From the IMG/VR virus record IMGVR_UViG_3300019863_000052, positions 1-28,942 of that record: a stretch of 28,942 bases of DNA; one strand, 5' to 3'. Position 1 is the first letter of the stretch, and each line of letters starts with the position of its first letter. The notes under the pieces were generated by a model, which saw only the letters and a program-made list of their open reading frames with translations, ran no database searches and was not told the origin of the DNA. Shown in pieces: positions 14,505 through 24,265 of the stretch. The translations under genes were made by a program, and so were the position numbers. Source of the stretch: a virus.

Positions 14505-15119
14505 CTAAAATAACATATCAGTTTTAAATACTATTTCATTTTTAACAGTTTCTATATCTTTACTAGCATCTATTCTGAATAAAGGTATATCAGGATACTT
14601 TATAGAAACCATGCTCCATACTTTATTGTATGTATCGTATACTTTAGATAACTTATCTATATTTTCATATACTTCAATTACTTCGTTTTCTCTACTATGT
14701 AATCTTTCTAAAGCTATCTTAGGATCTATATCTAAATAGATAATAGTATCTGGTTTTAAATCACTTACCCAAGATTGCTCTATTAAATCAAATTCTTCTA
14801 TTTTACTACCAGCATAAGCCAAAGTACTGTAGATATATCTAGATAATACTACATTAACCCCTTTGTTTAACTGTTTCTTTATCTCCTCAACTACAATATA
14901 TAATTCAGATATAAATAAAAAAGCCATCTGTAAGTTATTTACTACATACTTAGGTGTAGATAATACCTTTCTAATAGCTTTACCCACAGGACTAGAAGAT
15001 ACATTACTCATAGAGATAGTTTTAATATTCTTACTATTATAGTATTCTACTAAGTTATCTATCTGAGTAGTTTTACCACAACAATCTATACCTTCAAATA
15101 TAATTAATTTACCTTTCAT
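14505..15119 (-). CDS. tmk: Thymidylate kinase, mirrored copy
   Basis: Identical in every residue to 13824-14438 and facing it tail to tail across the axis. P-loop FEGIDCCGKTT and the altered SRY element (Ser93 for Asp) are the same. It should not be counted as a second gene unless the inverted repeat is shown to be real. Confidence 0.8.
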   Translation of the reverse strand: MKGKLIIFEGIDCCGKTTQIDNLVEYYNSKNIKTISMSNVSSSPVGKAIRKVLSTPKYVVNNLQMAFLFISELYIVVEEIKKQLNKGVNVVLSRYIYSTLAYAGSKIEEFDLIEQSWVSDLKPDTIIYLDIDPKIALERLHSRENEVIEVYENIDKLSKVYDTYNKVWSMVSIKYPDIPLFRIDASKDIETVKNEIVFKTDMLF

Positions 15120-15128
15120 TACTCATCC

Positions 15129-15794
15129 TTATAATGTATTTTTAATATGCATAGCTGTAAAGTATGTCTTAAGTGTTTTAGTAGATGTAACTCCAGTAGC
15201 GTATTGCTCAAGTGTATCTTGAGATACTTCACCATTACTCAAAGCTATACTATCCATAGCTCTTAATCCACCTAAATCACCACCTCTGTACTTCATAAGT
15301 TCTACTACAGAATCTTCTAAACCTAGACCTACTAATACTTGTACTTCAGGCATGGTAAGCTTACTAGATTTACTATCTCCTGTAACTTGACCTGTAGTAA
15401 GGTCAATCTTTCTATCATCTGTAGGTACACTTATACCCTTAGTTAATAATTGAGCAGCTCTTCTTACAGGTAATCTACTTACATGAAATTTATTAGGAGT
15501 AATATAATCTTGTATATTTTTATCACCCTCAAATTTTAAATATTGGAAGAAGCTAAATCCTAATTTTTTACTTAATGTAAAGTTCTTCTTAACACTTAAT
15601 CTATTTTTACCATCATTAGGAGCAATAACAGGTAACACTAAGTCACCATCTCTAAGCTTTACCATAAGAGCATCAAAGTCTTTATTGCTCATCTTTTCAA
15701 ATAAGTCTATATATAATTGTTCGTTATCGCTACCGCCTATCTCTTTTATTATAGGTAAAAAATAAGCTATAGCTTTTAATCGTTTTTCATTCAT
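15129..15794 (-). CDS. Unknown protein, 221 residues, mirrored copy
   Basis: Identical to 13149-13814: helical N-terminus, basic middle (VSRLPVRRAAQLL) and conserved-looking C-terminal helices. Its ribosome site is again inside a hairpin (15798-15827). Confidence 0.8.
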   Translation of the reverse strand: MNEKRLKAIAYFLPIIKEIGGSDNEQLYIDLFEKMSNKDFDALMVKLRDGDLVLPVIAPNDGKNRLSVKKNFTLSKKLGFSFFQYLKFEGDKNIQDYITPNKFHVSRLPVRRAAQLLTKGISVPTDDRKIDLTTGQVTGDSKSSKLTMPEVQVLVGLGLEDSVVELMKYRGGDLGGLRAMDSIALSNGEVSQDTLEQYATGVTSTKTLKTYFTAMHIKNTL

Positions 15795-15797
15795 GAC

Positions 15798-15827
15798 CTT
15801 ATACCTCTAAAATAATAGAGGTATAAG
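15798..15827 (-). promoter_or_regulatory. Hairpin over stop codon and ribosome site, mirrored copy
   Basis: Mirror of 13116-13145: a 12-bp stem and 6-base loop covering the stop of 15807-16535 and the ribosome site of 15129-15794. Confidence 0.55.
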
Positions 15828-16535
15828 AATACGGTTTGTAGCTATAGCTTTTTGATTATGTATTTTGTATTCTCTAACAGCAGATCTTTTAATAGAGTTT
15901 ACTCTAATGTCATCTACTCTTTCAAACACATCTTCACAAGTACCTATATCTAAAAAGATAAGAGGTTTAAATCTAGGCGTAGATATTCTAGCATAATCAT
16001 CAGTAGAATTTATATACAGGTCTACTCCATCAGAGAAATCTAACCCTATTATGTTAAACCCATTTAGCATTTTAATATCTGGATTAAGAGTTAGTCCAGC
16101 TTTAGCTTCATATACCATATAGTTATCTTCATTTCTACCAAATAAACTAGTGATAGGTTTACCAGTTGCACCTTTAAAGTTTCTAGCTGTAAAGTAAACT
16201 AAAGAATCAGGATTATCATTATCAATAGTAGGTATTACAATAAAATTACCTCTAAAAATATATAGGTCAATACTGTATCCAGAAGTTACATTTGTAATAG
16301 TTTTAAGATAAGTTAACTCTTCATCATTTACATCTCCACCATCAGCTACTGTAGAAAGTACTAATTGGTTTACAGTAGTTTTAGTCATTGATGTATTAGT
16401 AACATTTAAGTCGTCAAATACACTATCTGTCATAGATACAAATACAGGATCGACTTCATTTGTATTATCATTACTTATAATATTAAGCTCTCCTAAAAAC
16501 ACACCATTCTTTTTTATATATACTAAATCTTTCAT
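15807..16535 (-). CDS. Unknown beta-rich protein, 242 residues, mirrored copy
   Basis: Identical to 12408-13136, with the same 2-base gap to the gene before it and the same hairpin at its stop. Function unknown; a virion part or recombination cofactor are both possible. Confidence 0.8.
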   Translation of the reverse strand: MKDLVYIKKNGVFLGELNIISNDNTNEVDPVFVSMTDSVFDDLNVTNTSMTKTTVNQLVLSTVADGGDVNDEELTYLKTITNVTSGYSIDLYIFRGNFIVIPTIDNDNPDSLVYFTARNFKGATGKPITSLFGRNEDNYMVYEAKAGLTLNPDIKMLNGFNIIGLDFSDGVDLYINSTDDYARISTPRFKPLIFLDIGTCEDVFERVDDIRVNSIKRSAVREYKIHNQKAIATNRILIPLLF

Positions 16536-16537
16536 TT

Positions 16538-16912
16538 TTAATAATCCTTAAAGCTTATTTTATTTTGACACATAAATGGAATTACTACCTTGTTTAAGTT
16601 AGCTACCCATATCTTATCACAACCATCATCAGATAAAAAACCAATAACATAAGATATATTAATAGAAGTAGTACCGGCTATTGAGAATAGCATTTTAGCA
16701 AATACTCCATTTAAGATAGTTCTTTGTATTAAAGGTATTTTTGTAAGAGAAGCCATTACTTCTGATTTACTTAGGAAGTGATTAACTTCCGTATCGTCTT
16801 TATAATGTGATTTTATAGCATCTGATACCATAACCACATAGTCTGGGTCTGTTGGTTTCCTTACTGCATTTAATAATGCAGTAGCAGGACCTAAGTCTAA
16901 ATTACTTTTCAT
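16538..16912 (-). CDS. Unknown protein, 124 residues, mirrored copy
   Basis: Identical to 12031-12405. It overlaps the mirrored RecA-like gene by 11 bases and has the same hydrophobic middle segment. Confidence 0.8.
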   Translation of the reverse strand: MKSNLDLGPATALLNAVRKPTDPDYVVMVSDAIKSHYKDDTEVNHFLSKSEVMASLTKIPLIQRTILNGVFAKMLFSIAGTTSINISYVIGFLSDDGCDKIWVANLNKVVIPFMCQNKISFKDY

Positions 16913-18344
16913 CTTTTTTATCTCCTAAATCTATTTTCTTTATTTCACCCTTATACCAATAAGGCTTATATTGACCAGCTCGCATCTTTAATAAGTCTAC
17001 AGTAGATAAGAACGGTATCTCAACACCATATTGATTAGGTGTTAACCAATTCCTACTTTTGTATAAAAGTTCCCAATCATATCCCATAGCTTTGATATCT
17101 TCATATAATGTCTTAGGGTCACACCATAGACCTTCATCTCTTAACCTAGGAAAGAACATATCTAATTGCAATAAATCAGCTGTCATTTCAGTAGCTCTTC
17201 TCACTCTTTCATCAGTATCTAATTTACTTCTTATAGTAGTTCTACTTAAGTTAACATCAGGTAGTAAATCTAAATGATAATGTACTGGACTACCACTTAT
17301 ACCAAATCTATCATTACTTTTAATATAATGGAAGTTAGTTAAATCTTCTAATAATCCTTCATCTTGAGAAATTACTACTTCTATAGTAAAACCACTTTGC
17401 CCAGACTTACCTCTAAGCTGTGTCATTTTTACAACTGTTAGTTCAGTAGTAGCACTATCTTTATTAGATACAGGATATTCAGCTACTTTAGTAGTAGGAT
17501 TCTTAAGAACAGAAGAACTAGTAGCACTCCAAGCATTATTAAGAAGAAAAAAGAATTTAGTACTTACACCTTTAAGTTCATCACCCTTTTTAAGGTATTG
17601 CAACTTCTTAGTAGGAACATTATACTTATTAGCATCCATATTTATCTCTTTACCAATATGTGCAGTAATACCAAACCTGCTATTAGTATTATTAGATATC
17701 CTTGGTAGTTCAGCTAAGAACTTAGTCTTAAGAGCACCTTGTTTCATAAATATAGTATTAGTGCTAGAGTCATCTAAGTCTTTAGATAACATATCTATAG
17801 TGCTAGAACCCTCAAATTCACTTATAGAATCTATCTCTATAAATGTAGGTATAGGTGTTTCTAACATATCTTTACTATTAGGTGCTTTTAAAGCAGTCCA
17901 TTTTACAAAGTTTTTCTTATCTTTTATTTTAGCATTAGTATTATTTTTCATAAGAGTAGCCCACTCATTACCATAATAACTAGTCTTATCGGCTATAGTC
18001 CATCTAGGTTCTTCACTAGTTACTAAATCATGTGGTAGGTACTTATGTCTATGAGCTAATTTCTCTAGCCTTTCAGGCATTACATTAACTTCTGTATCGT
18101 AAGTATGTAAACCTGTAGGCGTAGAATAAGTCACCTTGTTAGCAGCAGATAACATAATATAATGTAAGATAGTGCTCTTACCAATATTACCAGGACCTAC
18201 TACCCCTGTTATAGCTCCAGCTCCACCATTTATGATAGTTTCACCTCTAGCTCCTGTTATCATAACTCCCGTAGGAATATCCATCAATGCTCCTACATTT
18301 ATATTAAGTTTAGGTGCAGCTTTCTTTTGTACTTGAAATAACAT
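16902..18344 (-). CDS. RecA-like P-loop ATPase, mirrored copy
   Basis: Identical to 10599-12041: Walker A GPGNIGKST at residues 50-58, YDTE at 82-85 and Walker B strand ending at D172. Probable recombination ATPase (RecA/UvsX or Sak4 type). Confidence 0.72.
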   Translation of the reverse strand: MLFQVQKKAAPKLNINVGALMDIPTGVMITGARGETIINGGAGAITGVVGPGNIGKSTILHYIMLSAANKVTYSTPTGLHTYDTEVNVMPERLEKLAHRHKYLPHDLVTSEEPRWTIADKTSYYGNEWATLMKNNTNAKIKDKKNFVKWTALKAPNSKDMLETPIPTFIEIDSISEFEGSSTIDMLSKDLDDSSTNTIFMKQGALKTKFLAELPRISNNTNSRFGITAHIGKEINMDANKYNVPTKKLQYLKKGDELKGVSTKFFFLLNNAWSATSSSVLKNPTTKVAEYPVSNKDSATTELTVVKMTQLRGKSGQSGFTIEVVISQDEGLLEDLTNFHYIKSNDRFGISGSPVHYHLDLLPDVNLSRTTIRSKLDTDERVRRATEMTADLLQLDMFFPRLRDEGLWCDPKTLYEDIKAMGYDWELLYKSRNWLTPNQYGVEIPFLSTVDLLKMRAGQYKPYWYKGEIKKIDLGDKKDEK

Positions 18345-18377
18345 ATTTATCCTTTGTTTATTATAGTTTATAATTAC

Positions 18378-18387
18378 TTACATTAAA
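18378..18387 (-). promoter_or_regulatory. TTTAATGTAA motif, mirrored copy (RecA-like operon)
   Basis: Mirror of 10556-10565, 33 bases before the mirrored RecA-like start. Confidence 0.42.
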
Positions 18388-18432
18388 AAGTACTAGGTTT
18401 AAAAAATACTATAAGTGTTACCTTATAAGTGC

Positions 18433-18452
18433 ATTAATTGAATAATTTAAAT
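18433..18452 (+). promoter_or_regulatory. TTAATTGA-type motif, mirrored copy
   Basis: Mirror of 10491-10510, about 15 bases before the start of 18468-19355. Confidence 0.33.
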
Positions 18453-18467
18453 CAAATGGAGTAAGAC

Positions 18468-19355
18468 ATGAAAGAAAACAGTTTAAAGGAACTAGAAGTA
18501 GCTATAACAAACTTAAATGGAGTAACAGCTGTTTATGAAGAGTTGACTACACAAGGTGCATATAGTGATTTTGTAGAAAAAGTAGGAGAATGGTTTGCTA
18601 CTAAGTTTAAAGGTCTTAGTAAGATATTTGGAACTAATAATGAGAGATTAGAAAAGTTCAATGTTAAAGATTTAACAGTACAAGCTAAGTTACTATCTAA
18701 ATTAGATTCGGATGTTAAGAAAATATTAGCAGAGGGTGACTTCTCTAAGTTACATAAACTTGAAGCACCTACGGTGGTGGGTCTCAATTCTAACCTAGTT
18801 AATTGTAATGTAGTTCTTAAGCAGAATAACTCGCTTATAGAGTCTAATCTTTTACCAATATTAGATATGGTAGATGAAACTATCTCTATGATTGTTAGTA
18901 ATGAAGATTTTAGAAAAAGTCTTTCTAGTACAGATAAACATATAAGAAAGAATAGAGCTCTTTCTCAAAATATGTTAGAGAGTATTAATACTATTATAGA
19001 TAAGAATAGTACAAGAGAGAAAGTTGCAGTAGGTGACCTTATAGATAGACTTTCAGATTTACCTCAAATAGTAAATGACTATAAACATTTAGGTAGTAGT
19101 TTTAATGTTAAATACATAAATGAAGTACATTCTAAGATAGCTGTAATTGAAGAAAAGTCAAAAACTCTATATGAATATATGGTAGATGAAGATAATACAG
19201 ATATTACTATATCTAAAGAGTCTTTAAAAGAATTGATCTCAGCTATTGATGTTAGTGCAAACTTAGTTACAGTAGCTATCACTGTATTCTATTTAAATAT
19301 GCAAGTATCTGATACAGTAATTAGTACAGTAAAACTTTTAAGAAAAAATATATAA
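18468..19355 (+). CDS. Unknown helical protein, 295 residues, mirrored copy
   Basis: Identical to 9588-10475: helical throughout with KGLSKIFGTNNERLEKF near residues 48-64; possible internal virion protein. Ribosome site TGGAGTAAG. Confidence 0.78.
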   Translation: MKENSLKELEVAITNLNGVTAVYEELTTQGAYSDFVEKVGEWFATKFKGLSKIFGTNNERLEKFNVKDLTVQAKLLSKLDSDVKKILAEGDFSKLHKLEAPTVVGLNSNLVNCNVVLKQNNSLIESNLLPILDMVDETISMIVSNEDFRKSLSSTDKHIRKNRALSQNMLESINTIIDKNSTREKVAVGDLIDRLSDLPQIVNDYKHLGSSFNVKYINEVHSKIAVIEEKSKTLYEYMVDEDNTDITISKESLKELISAIDVSANLVTVAITVFYLNMQVSDTVISTVKLLRKNI

Positions 19356-19357
19356 TG

Positions 19358-19391
19358 TATACTAGTATAGGGACATCCCTATACTAGTATA
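19358..19391. terminator. 34-base hairpin terminator, mirrored copy
   Basis: Mirror of 9552-9585, between the 295-residue protein gene and the mirrored RNase H gene. Confidence 0.72.
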
Positions 19392-19399
19392 TTAAAAAT

Positions 19400-20854
19400 C
19401 TATAATACATAAACCTTATTAGAATAAAAGTTACACCAAATGCTATAATCACCTTGTTCAGTTTTTATAACTATATAGTATTCTATACACTCTTCACTTA
19501 CAGATACTTTTAATAGTAATACCGTAGGTTTAAGAGGTTCTAGTTTCTTCATACTATTCCTATCCATAATATCTATTCCAAATACAATAGGTATAGTAAT
19601 TTCATCACCAGCTTGTGTCTTTGTTTTAATTAGTATATGGTCTACACCTGTACCAATTAAGTATTTATATTTACCTTTTTCATTTATAGAAAAATAAGTA
19701 TCTGTAATATCCATTACTTCAGTATGTGAATGAGATACCTCATTCTTTAAATCTTCTATATAAGATAGAAGTAAGATGTTTTTATCTAAAGATTTTTTAG
19801 CTAGTCCAGGAGGATAAACTTCTCTACATAAGGTATCTTCTTCTAATACTTTCATCTCTTTTCTACCTCTACCTTGATAAGTAAGAACATCTTCTCCAAA
19901 GTTAGTTAACATAAGGTTGCTTCTAAAAGATTCTAAAACATCTGTATCAATAACAGATACTAAAGATAAACTACCTAGATTATCTAAGAAAGCTTTTCTA
20001 ACTACATTTAAAGTTTTATCTGGCTCAGCTAATACTACTAAACCATAACCAGAAGCAGGAGTCTTCTTACCAGCTTCAGTATCAGTTTTAAATCTAAGTA
20101 CACTATAGATAAGATTATCCATACCAGGAGCTAATTGATTCATAAAGTATATATTACTATAAGATAAGAAAGGATGTCTTTTAGCTACAGGTTTCCAAAA
20201 ATTCTTGATATCAGATACTTTCCATACAGTTTCATCTTTTTGGTATTTAGTAGACTTTAATCTAGCTAGTAAAGCTAAATCATCAGCTAACTCGTTACCT
20301 ACATTATTAGAATGCCCTAGTACTTTATCTATATTAACTACAAGGTTCTTTTGTTTAGCTAATTCCAAAACTCTATCTATCTCACCCCATAAGTCTAAGT
20401 TTTTCTCTACAGTCATATTCCAAGTTTTAGCTGTATCCTCTTTTATCTTTTTAACTATATTTATTACATATAAGCTATCTGTTAATACTAATAATTCATC
20501 TACTAAATGAACATCGCCTTCTTTAGCTCTTATAAAGTAATCTACAGTAGATACAAAAGCCAGAATCTCAGCAGTGTTATTAGTACCTATCCTTTTAAAA
20601 CTAGAGTAACCTGTAATGTAACAATCTGGAATTAGTAATTTATGGTCAGGAAAAGCTAAAACCATCCCGTCGTCTAAATATCCTTTATCGGTAACAAATG
20701 CAGTAGATGGTCTATCATTTCTTTTCTTATCTAAATTATTTTCATCATACACATAACCATGCATTCCACTTCCAGTATTAGGGTAAGTACAGTTATTATT
20801 GTTTGGATGGGCTGACCCATCGGTATACATTATCGCTTTCTTTATTGTTTTCAT
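19400..20854 (-). CDS. RNase H-domain protein, mirrored copy
   Basis: Identical to 8089-9543, with catalytic D12, E96, D126, H181 and D191 in the first 200 residues and about 280 further residues of unknown role. Confidence 0.82.
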   Translation of the reverse strand: MKTIKKAIMYTDGSAHPNNNNCTYPNTGSGMHGYVYDENNLDKKRNDRPSTAFVTDKGYLDDGMVLAFPDHKLLIPDCYITGYSSFKRIGTNNTAEILAFVSTVDYFIRAKEGDVHLVDELLVLTDSLYVINIVKKIKEDTAKTWNMTVEKNLDLWGEIDRVLELAKQKNLVVNIDKVLGHSNNVGNELADDLALLARLKSTKYQKDETVWKVSDIKNFWKPVAKRHPFLSYSNIYFMNQLAPGMDNLIYSVLRFKTDTEAGKKTPASGYGLVVLAEPDKTLNVVRKAFLDNLGSLSLVSVIDTDVLESFRSNLMLTNFGEDVLTYQGRGRKEMKVLEEDTLCREVYPPGLAKKSLDKNILLLSYIEDLKNEVSHSHTEVMDITDTYFSINEKGKYKYLIGTGVDHILIKTKTQAGDEITIPIVFGIDIMDRNSMKKLEPLKPTVLLLKVSVSEECIEYYIVIKTEQGDYSIWCNFYSNKVYVL

Positions 20855-20881
20855 CAGTTATCCTTTTTTAAATATACTTTA

Positions 20882-20891
20882 TTACATTAAA
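20882..20891 (-). promoter_or_regulatory. TTTAATGTAA motif, mirrored copy (RNase H)
   Basis: Mirror of 8052-8061, 27 bases before the mirrored RNase H start. Confidence 0.42.
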
Positions 20892-20933
20892 ATACACTTT
20901 GCTCAAATAAAAGTCAGTTTTTGCTATTTAAAT

Positions 20934-20947
20934 ATAACCATATATTA
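20934..20947 (+). promoter_or_regulatory. ATAACCATATATTA element, mirrored copy
   Basis: Mirror of 7996-8009; the same 14 bases occur at 26090-26103 in this arm. Confidence 0.33.
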
Positions 20948-20948
20948 A

Positions 20949-20958
20949 TTTAATGTAA
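20949..20958 (+). promoter_or_regulatory. TTTAATGTAA motif, mirrored copy (dUTPase operon)
   Basis: Mirror of 7985-7994, followed by GTAGTTAT and 49 bases before the start of 21008-21496. Confidence 0.42.
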
Positions 20959-20969
20959 GTAGTTATGTT

Positions 20970-20985
20970 GTTTCAGTATTGAAAC
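20970..20985 (+). promoter_or_regulatory. Small leader hairpin, mirrored copy
   Basis: Mirror of 7958-7973: GTTTCA, 4-base loop, TGAAAC, upstream of 21008-21496. Confidence 0.28.
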
Positions 20986-21007
20986 TAAGTAAAGTAAGGA
21001 GAACAAA

Positions 21008-21496
21008 ATGAAAATAGCAATAGAGTATCATAAAGATAATAAAAGTATAGTTGAAAAAGAAGTTATTAAAATAAATAACAAGGTAGTTATCGCTAGTGAT
21101 TGTGACGAAAGAAGAGAATTAATTATCTATACTTCTAAAATGAAGCATAGCTTTACTCATGGTGCAAAAATAAGATCTATAGGGTTTGTAGATAATACCA
21201 TAGTATTCTTAGATGACAATAATGAACTATGGAAAGTAGTCTGGTTTAATGATGAAGTAGGATATCAGTTTTTTGGTCTTAATGTTATAAATAAGTTAAC
21301 TCCTTGTTTATTAATATCAACAGGTGATATGAGTATGATTAAAACAAAAGATAATGAGTATTTTAATCTTACTTTAAAAGAAGGACCTATGGAAGTTGAA
21401 AAGGTATCTAGAACTAAGTTTGATAGAGCCTTCAATAGAGCAAAGTATTTAGATTCTTATTTAGATAAATCTAGTATAATCTTTAAGTTGGATTAA
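21008..21496 (+). CDS. Unknown protein, 162 residues, mirrored copy
   Basis: Identical to 7447-7935, with the TAAGGAG ribosome site. Beta-rich with a basic helical end; first gene of the mirrored dUTPase operon. Confidence 0.8.
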   Translation: MKIAIEYHKDNKSIVEKEVIKINNKVVIASDCDERRELIIYTSKMKHSFTHGAKIRSIGFVDNTIVFLDDNNELWKVVWFNDEVGYQFFGLNVINKLTPCLLISTGDMSMIKTKDNEYFNLTLKEGPMEVEKVSRTKFDRAFNRAKYLDSYLDKSSIIFKLD

Positions 21497-21500
21497 TAAG

Positions 21501-22151
21501 ATGTTATGTTTTAAACAAAGCTTAGAAAAGACATATGGTCATTGTTATCAACATACAGATAAAGCTCACGATATATTACATATTAGAGAAGTAGCTGATA
21601 ATGCTTTAACTATAGTAGATGATCTAAAATTAGATGTTAATAAAGAACATCTTTTATTAGCTGTTTATATTCATGATATGTTCAGTAATGTTGATAGAGA
21701 TAATCATCACACTTTAGCGTATAACTACGCCATGAATTCTTCTGATATATTTTTTGAAAATATAGAACAAAGAGATAGATTAGATATAGCTATGGCTGTA
21801 AGGGAGCATAGAGCTAGTCATAAAGGAAGTTATTATTCATTGTTATCAGAAATACTAGCTAGTGCAGATAGAGGTAATATAAATTTAGAAGATATGGTAG
21901 TTAGAAGTTATCTATTTAATATCAATAAAGCTAAATATCCTCTTACGCCTAGCATAGATATAAAGAAACACGATGAAGTGGTGTTTGATGTATATAAACA
22001 TATGCATGAAAAGTTCGGTAGAGTAGGATATGTTAAATACCCTGACCTGTATATAAAATGGAAAGGTGGAGAGTTAGAAAAACTATATGCAGATATAGAT
22101 AACTTAACACTTGGCGAAGTAAATAAAATAATAAAAAGTAAACTAAAATAA
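21501..22151 (+). CDS. HD-domain phosphohydrolase, mirrored copy
   Basis: Identical to 6792-7442. HD-superfamily residues H27, H58-D59, H103 and D122 are present; substrate unknown, nucleotide-pool role inferred from the dUTPase gene next to it. Confidence 0.78.
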   Translation: MLCFKQSLEKTYGHCYQHTDKAHDILHIREVADNALTIVDDLKLDVNKEHLLLAVYIHDMFSNVDRDNHHTLAYNYAMNSSDIFFENIEQRDRLDIAMAVREHRASHKGSYYSLLSEILASADRGNINLEDMVVRSYLFNINKAKYPLTPSIDIKKHDEVVFDVYKHMHEKFGRVGYVKYPDLYIKWKGGELEKLYADIDNLTLGEVNKIIKSKLK

Positions 22152-22162
22152 GGATAAGTGTT

Positions 22163-23395
22163 ATGAGTAAAAATAAAATGTTAGAATTAGCTACAATGTT
22201 AAGTAGAGATCTAGAAATTGGCGAGATTATATTAAATAAAAAAGATACTAGCTTCATTATGGCTAGAGATTTAGAGGGTATACTTAATGAGTATATGTTA
22301 AAAGTTAATTTATCTAAAGAAGATGAAGAAGAGTTAGGTAAAATACTAGCGTACCTAGAAGATTACAAAGTTAAATATACTAACAAAACTATTATAGATG
22401 TCTGTATCTATTCAGATAAACTAAATCTAGAAACAGTTACAGAACACATAACTGAAATGTTAACTCTACAATCTGAATTAAATTATGATACTAATGGTAA
22501 ACAATGGTTAGAGGGAATAACTAACAAAAATAGGTTCATAGATTTTAAACTATGTATAGGTATGGAAGTGAATGAGCTTATAGACTCTCTAAACTGGAAA
22601 CATTGGAAAGATATACATAAAGAGCATGATATCGTTAATCTACATGTAGAGCTAGTAGATGCATGGCATTTCGTAATGGCTCAAGTACTTATAGATTGTA
22701 AAGGTAATATAGGAAAAGCTACTAGCTTAATACTTTCTGTTATGTTCTCTATTGGCGAAAGTAAAATGCAAACAAATAGTGTTGCAGAGATAATCAAAGC
22801 TTCTAAGAAACTAGTATCCGTATCTTACGAAGAAGAGTTAAAAGAATATGATTCAGTTATAAAAGAAAGAACTACTAAAAGATTAGTAGAAAGCTTCTTT
22901 ACTTTACATAACAAATTATATGGTGAAGACATAACACCTTTATATAATTTATATAGAGGTAAACAAGTACTAAATAAATTTAGACAAGATTTTGGTTACT
23001 CTAGCGGTGAGTATGTTAAGACATGGTTTGGATTAGAAGATAATTTAATTATGATAGAGTTACTTACAGTGGATAATAAGTTCAATGTAAATCTTTATAA
23101 CGAAATGAAAGAAATATATAACTTTATAAATCCTAATGTTGTATCTAAAGACTCTTACAAAGAATATACTTCTAAGTATGATATACATAAGATAATAGAG
23201 GTTATAAAATATAGTAAATTAAATAATAGATTTATATCTAAACAAAATGGCGATTCTAACGAATGGGTAGGTACAGTATCTAGTATCAAGTGTGATGAAC
23301 ATGATATTTATGTAACTATGTTTGACCAAGAAGATGATGCTTATGATATAGACCTAAATGAGATAGAGCATGTAGAAAACGAGTATATATGTTAG
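22163..23395 (+). CDS. Dimeric all-alpha dUTPase with extensions, mirrored copy
   Basis: Identical to 5548-6780: metal ligands E135, E138, E163 and D166 and the KQVLNKFRQDFGY element, with extra N- and C-terminal parts. Confidence 0.84.
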   Translation: MSKNKMLELATMLSRDLEIGEIILNKKDTSFIMARDLEGILNEYMLKVNLSKEDEEELGKILAYLEDYKVKYTNKTIIDVCIYSDKLNLETVTEHITEMLTLQSELNYDTNGKQWLEGITNKNRFIDFKLCIGMEVNELIDSLNWKHWKDIHKEHDIVNLHVELVDAWHFVMAQVLIDCKGNIGKATSLILSVMFSIGESKMQTNSVAEIIKASKKLVSVSYEEELKEYDSVIKERTTKRLVESFFTLHNKLYGEDITPLYNLYRGKQVLNKFRQDFGYSSGEYVKTWFGLEDNLIMIELLTVDNKFNVNLYNEMKEIYNFINPNVVSKDSYKEYTSKYDIHKIIEVIKYSKLNNRFISKQNGDSNEWVGTVSSIKCDEHDIYVTMFDQEDDAYDIDLNEIEHVENEYIC

Positions 23396-23657
23396 AAAAG
23401 TTAAAGTATATAGTTTATGAAGATAACGGTGGAGAGGAAGTACTAGTATTTCCATCTACTAATTCTCATAAAGATATGGTTCAAGCTTTAAATGCTAAGA
23501 AAGTATTAGGTGCAGGATTTTGTAAATTTATTAAACTAAAGCAGGTAATTTAGAAATAGATTGCTTTGGTGATAGTCATAGTTTAAATATTAAATCAAGA
23601 GAAAGAGACAGTCTTTTAGTTACTGCTTATTACATTGGTTTAAATCATGAAATATAG
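23389..23657 (+). pseudogene. Frameshifted small phage gene, mirrored copy
   Basis: Carries the same lesion as 5286-5554: 54 codons from the ATG at 23389 to the stop at 23551-23553, with the conserved-looking second half in the -1 frame from about 23535 to the stop at 23655-23657. The shared lesion shows that the two arms were copied after it arose. Confidence 0.7.
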
Positions 23658-23685
23658 ATACTGTACTCCTAGGAGTACAGTATCT
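23656..23685. terminator. 30-base palindromic terminator, mirrored copy
   Basis: Mirror of 5258-5287, followed rightward by a T-rich tract (23688-23704). Confidence 0.75.
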
Positions 23686-23701
23686 TAAGTTTCTTTTTTC
23701 T

Positions 23702-24265
23702 TTATAGTAAAATCAATATAGCTGGATTATCTCTGATATCTGTTATAGCTAAATAACCTATAGCTATGGAATCTACTTGATGTTCCGTCATATTTAAAGG
23801 ATTTACAAATTTAGTGATATCTTTTATACTATTTATAGCTGAAGTCATTCCATCTTTGTTAGCTCCTCCTCCAGCACCTATTCGTTTTTTAATAACAGTA
23901 GGTTGGTATTTATATATCCTAATAAATTTATTCACTTCATTACAGGCTAACTCTATAGTGCTTATATATTGTGATAGTTGCATTACGGCTTTAGGAAATC
24001 TACTATTCAAGAAAGCATTCTCTATAGCTAGTAACCTTATATCATATTCCTTAACAATACCCACTATTCTTTTATGTAATACTTTTAATCTAAAATTCAT
24101 GTTATCTTTAGTATCATCTTTATTAACATAATTATTTAACAATAATAATATGCTTTCTATACCAACTATTTCTAAAGTATGTATATTGATAGTAAAGATA
24201 GTAACTCCGCAGTTAGCACCTGGATCTATACTTAAAATGTTTATAGTATTTTTCTTATCCATCAT
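23702..24265 (-). CDS. RuvC-like Holliday junction resolvase, mirrored copy
   Basis: Identical to 4678-5241, with D14, E82, H162 and D165 as the catalytic set. The start overlaps the structural gene by 4 bases. Confidence 0.84.
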   Translation of the reverse strand: MMDKKNTINILSIDPGANCGVTIFTINIHTLEIVGIESILLLLNNYVNKDDTKDNMNFRLKVLHKRIVGIVKEYDIRLLAIENAFLNSRFPKAVMQLSQYISTIELACNEVNKFIRIYKYQPTVIKKRIGAGGGANKDGMTSAINSIKDITKFVNPLNMTEHQVDSIAIGYLAITDIRDNPAILILL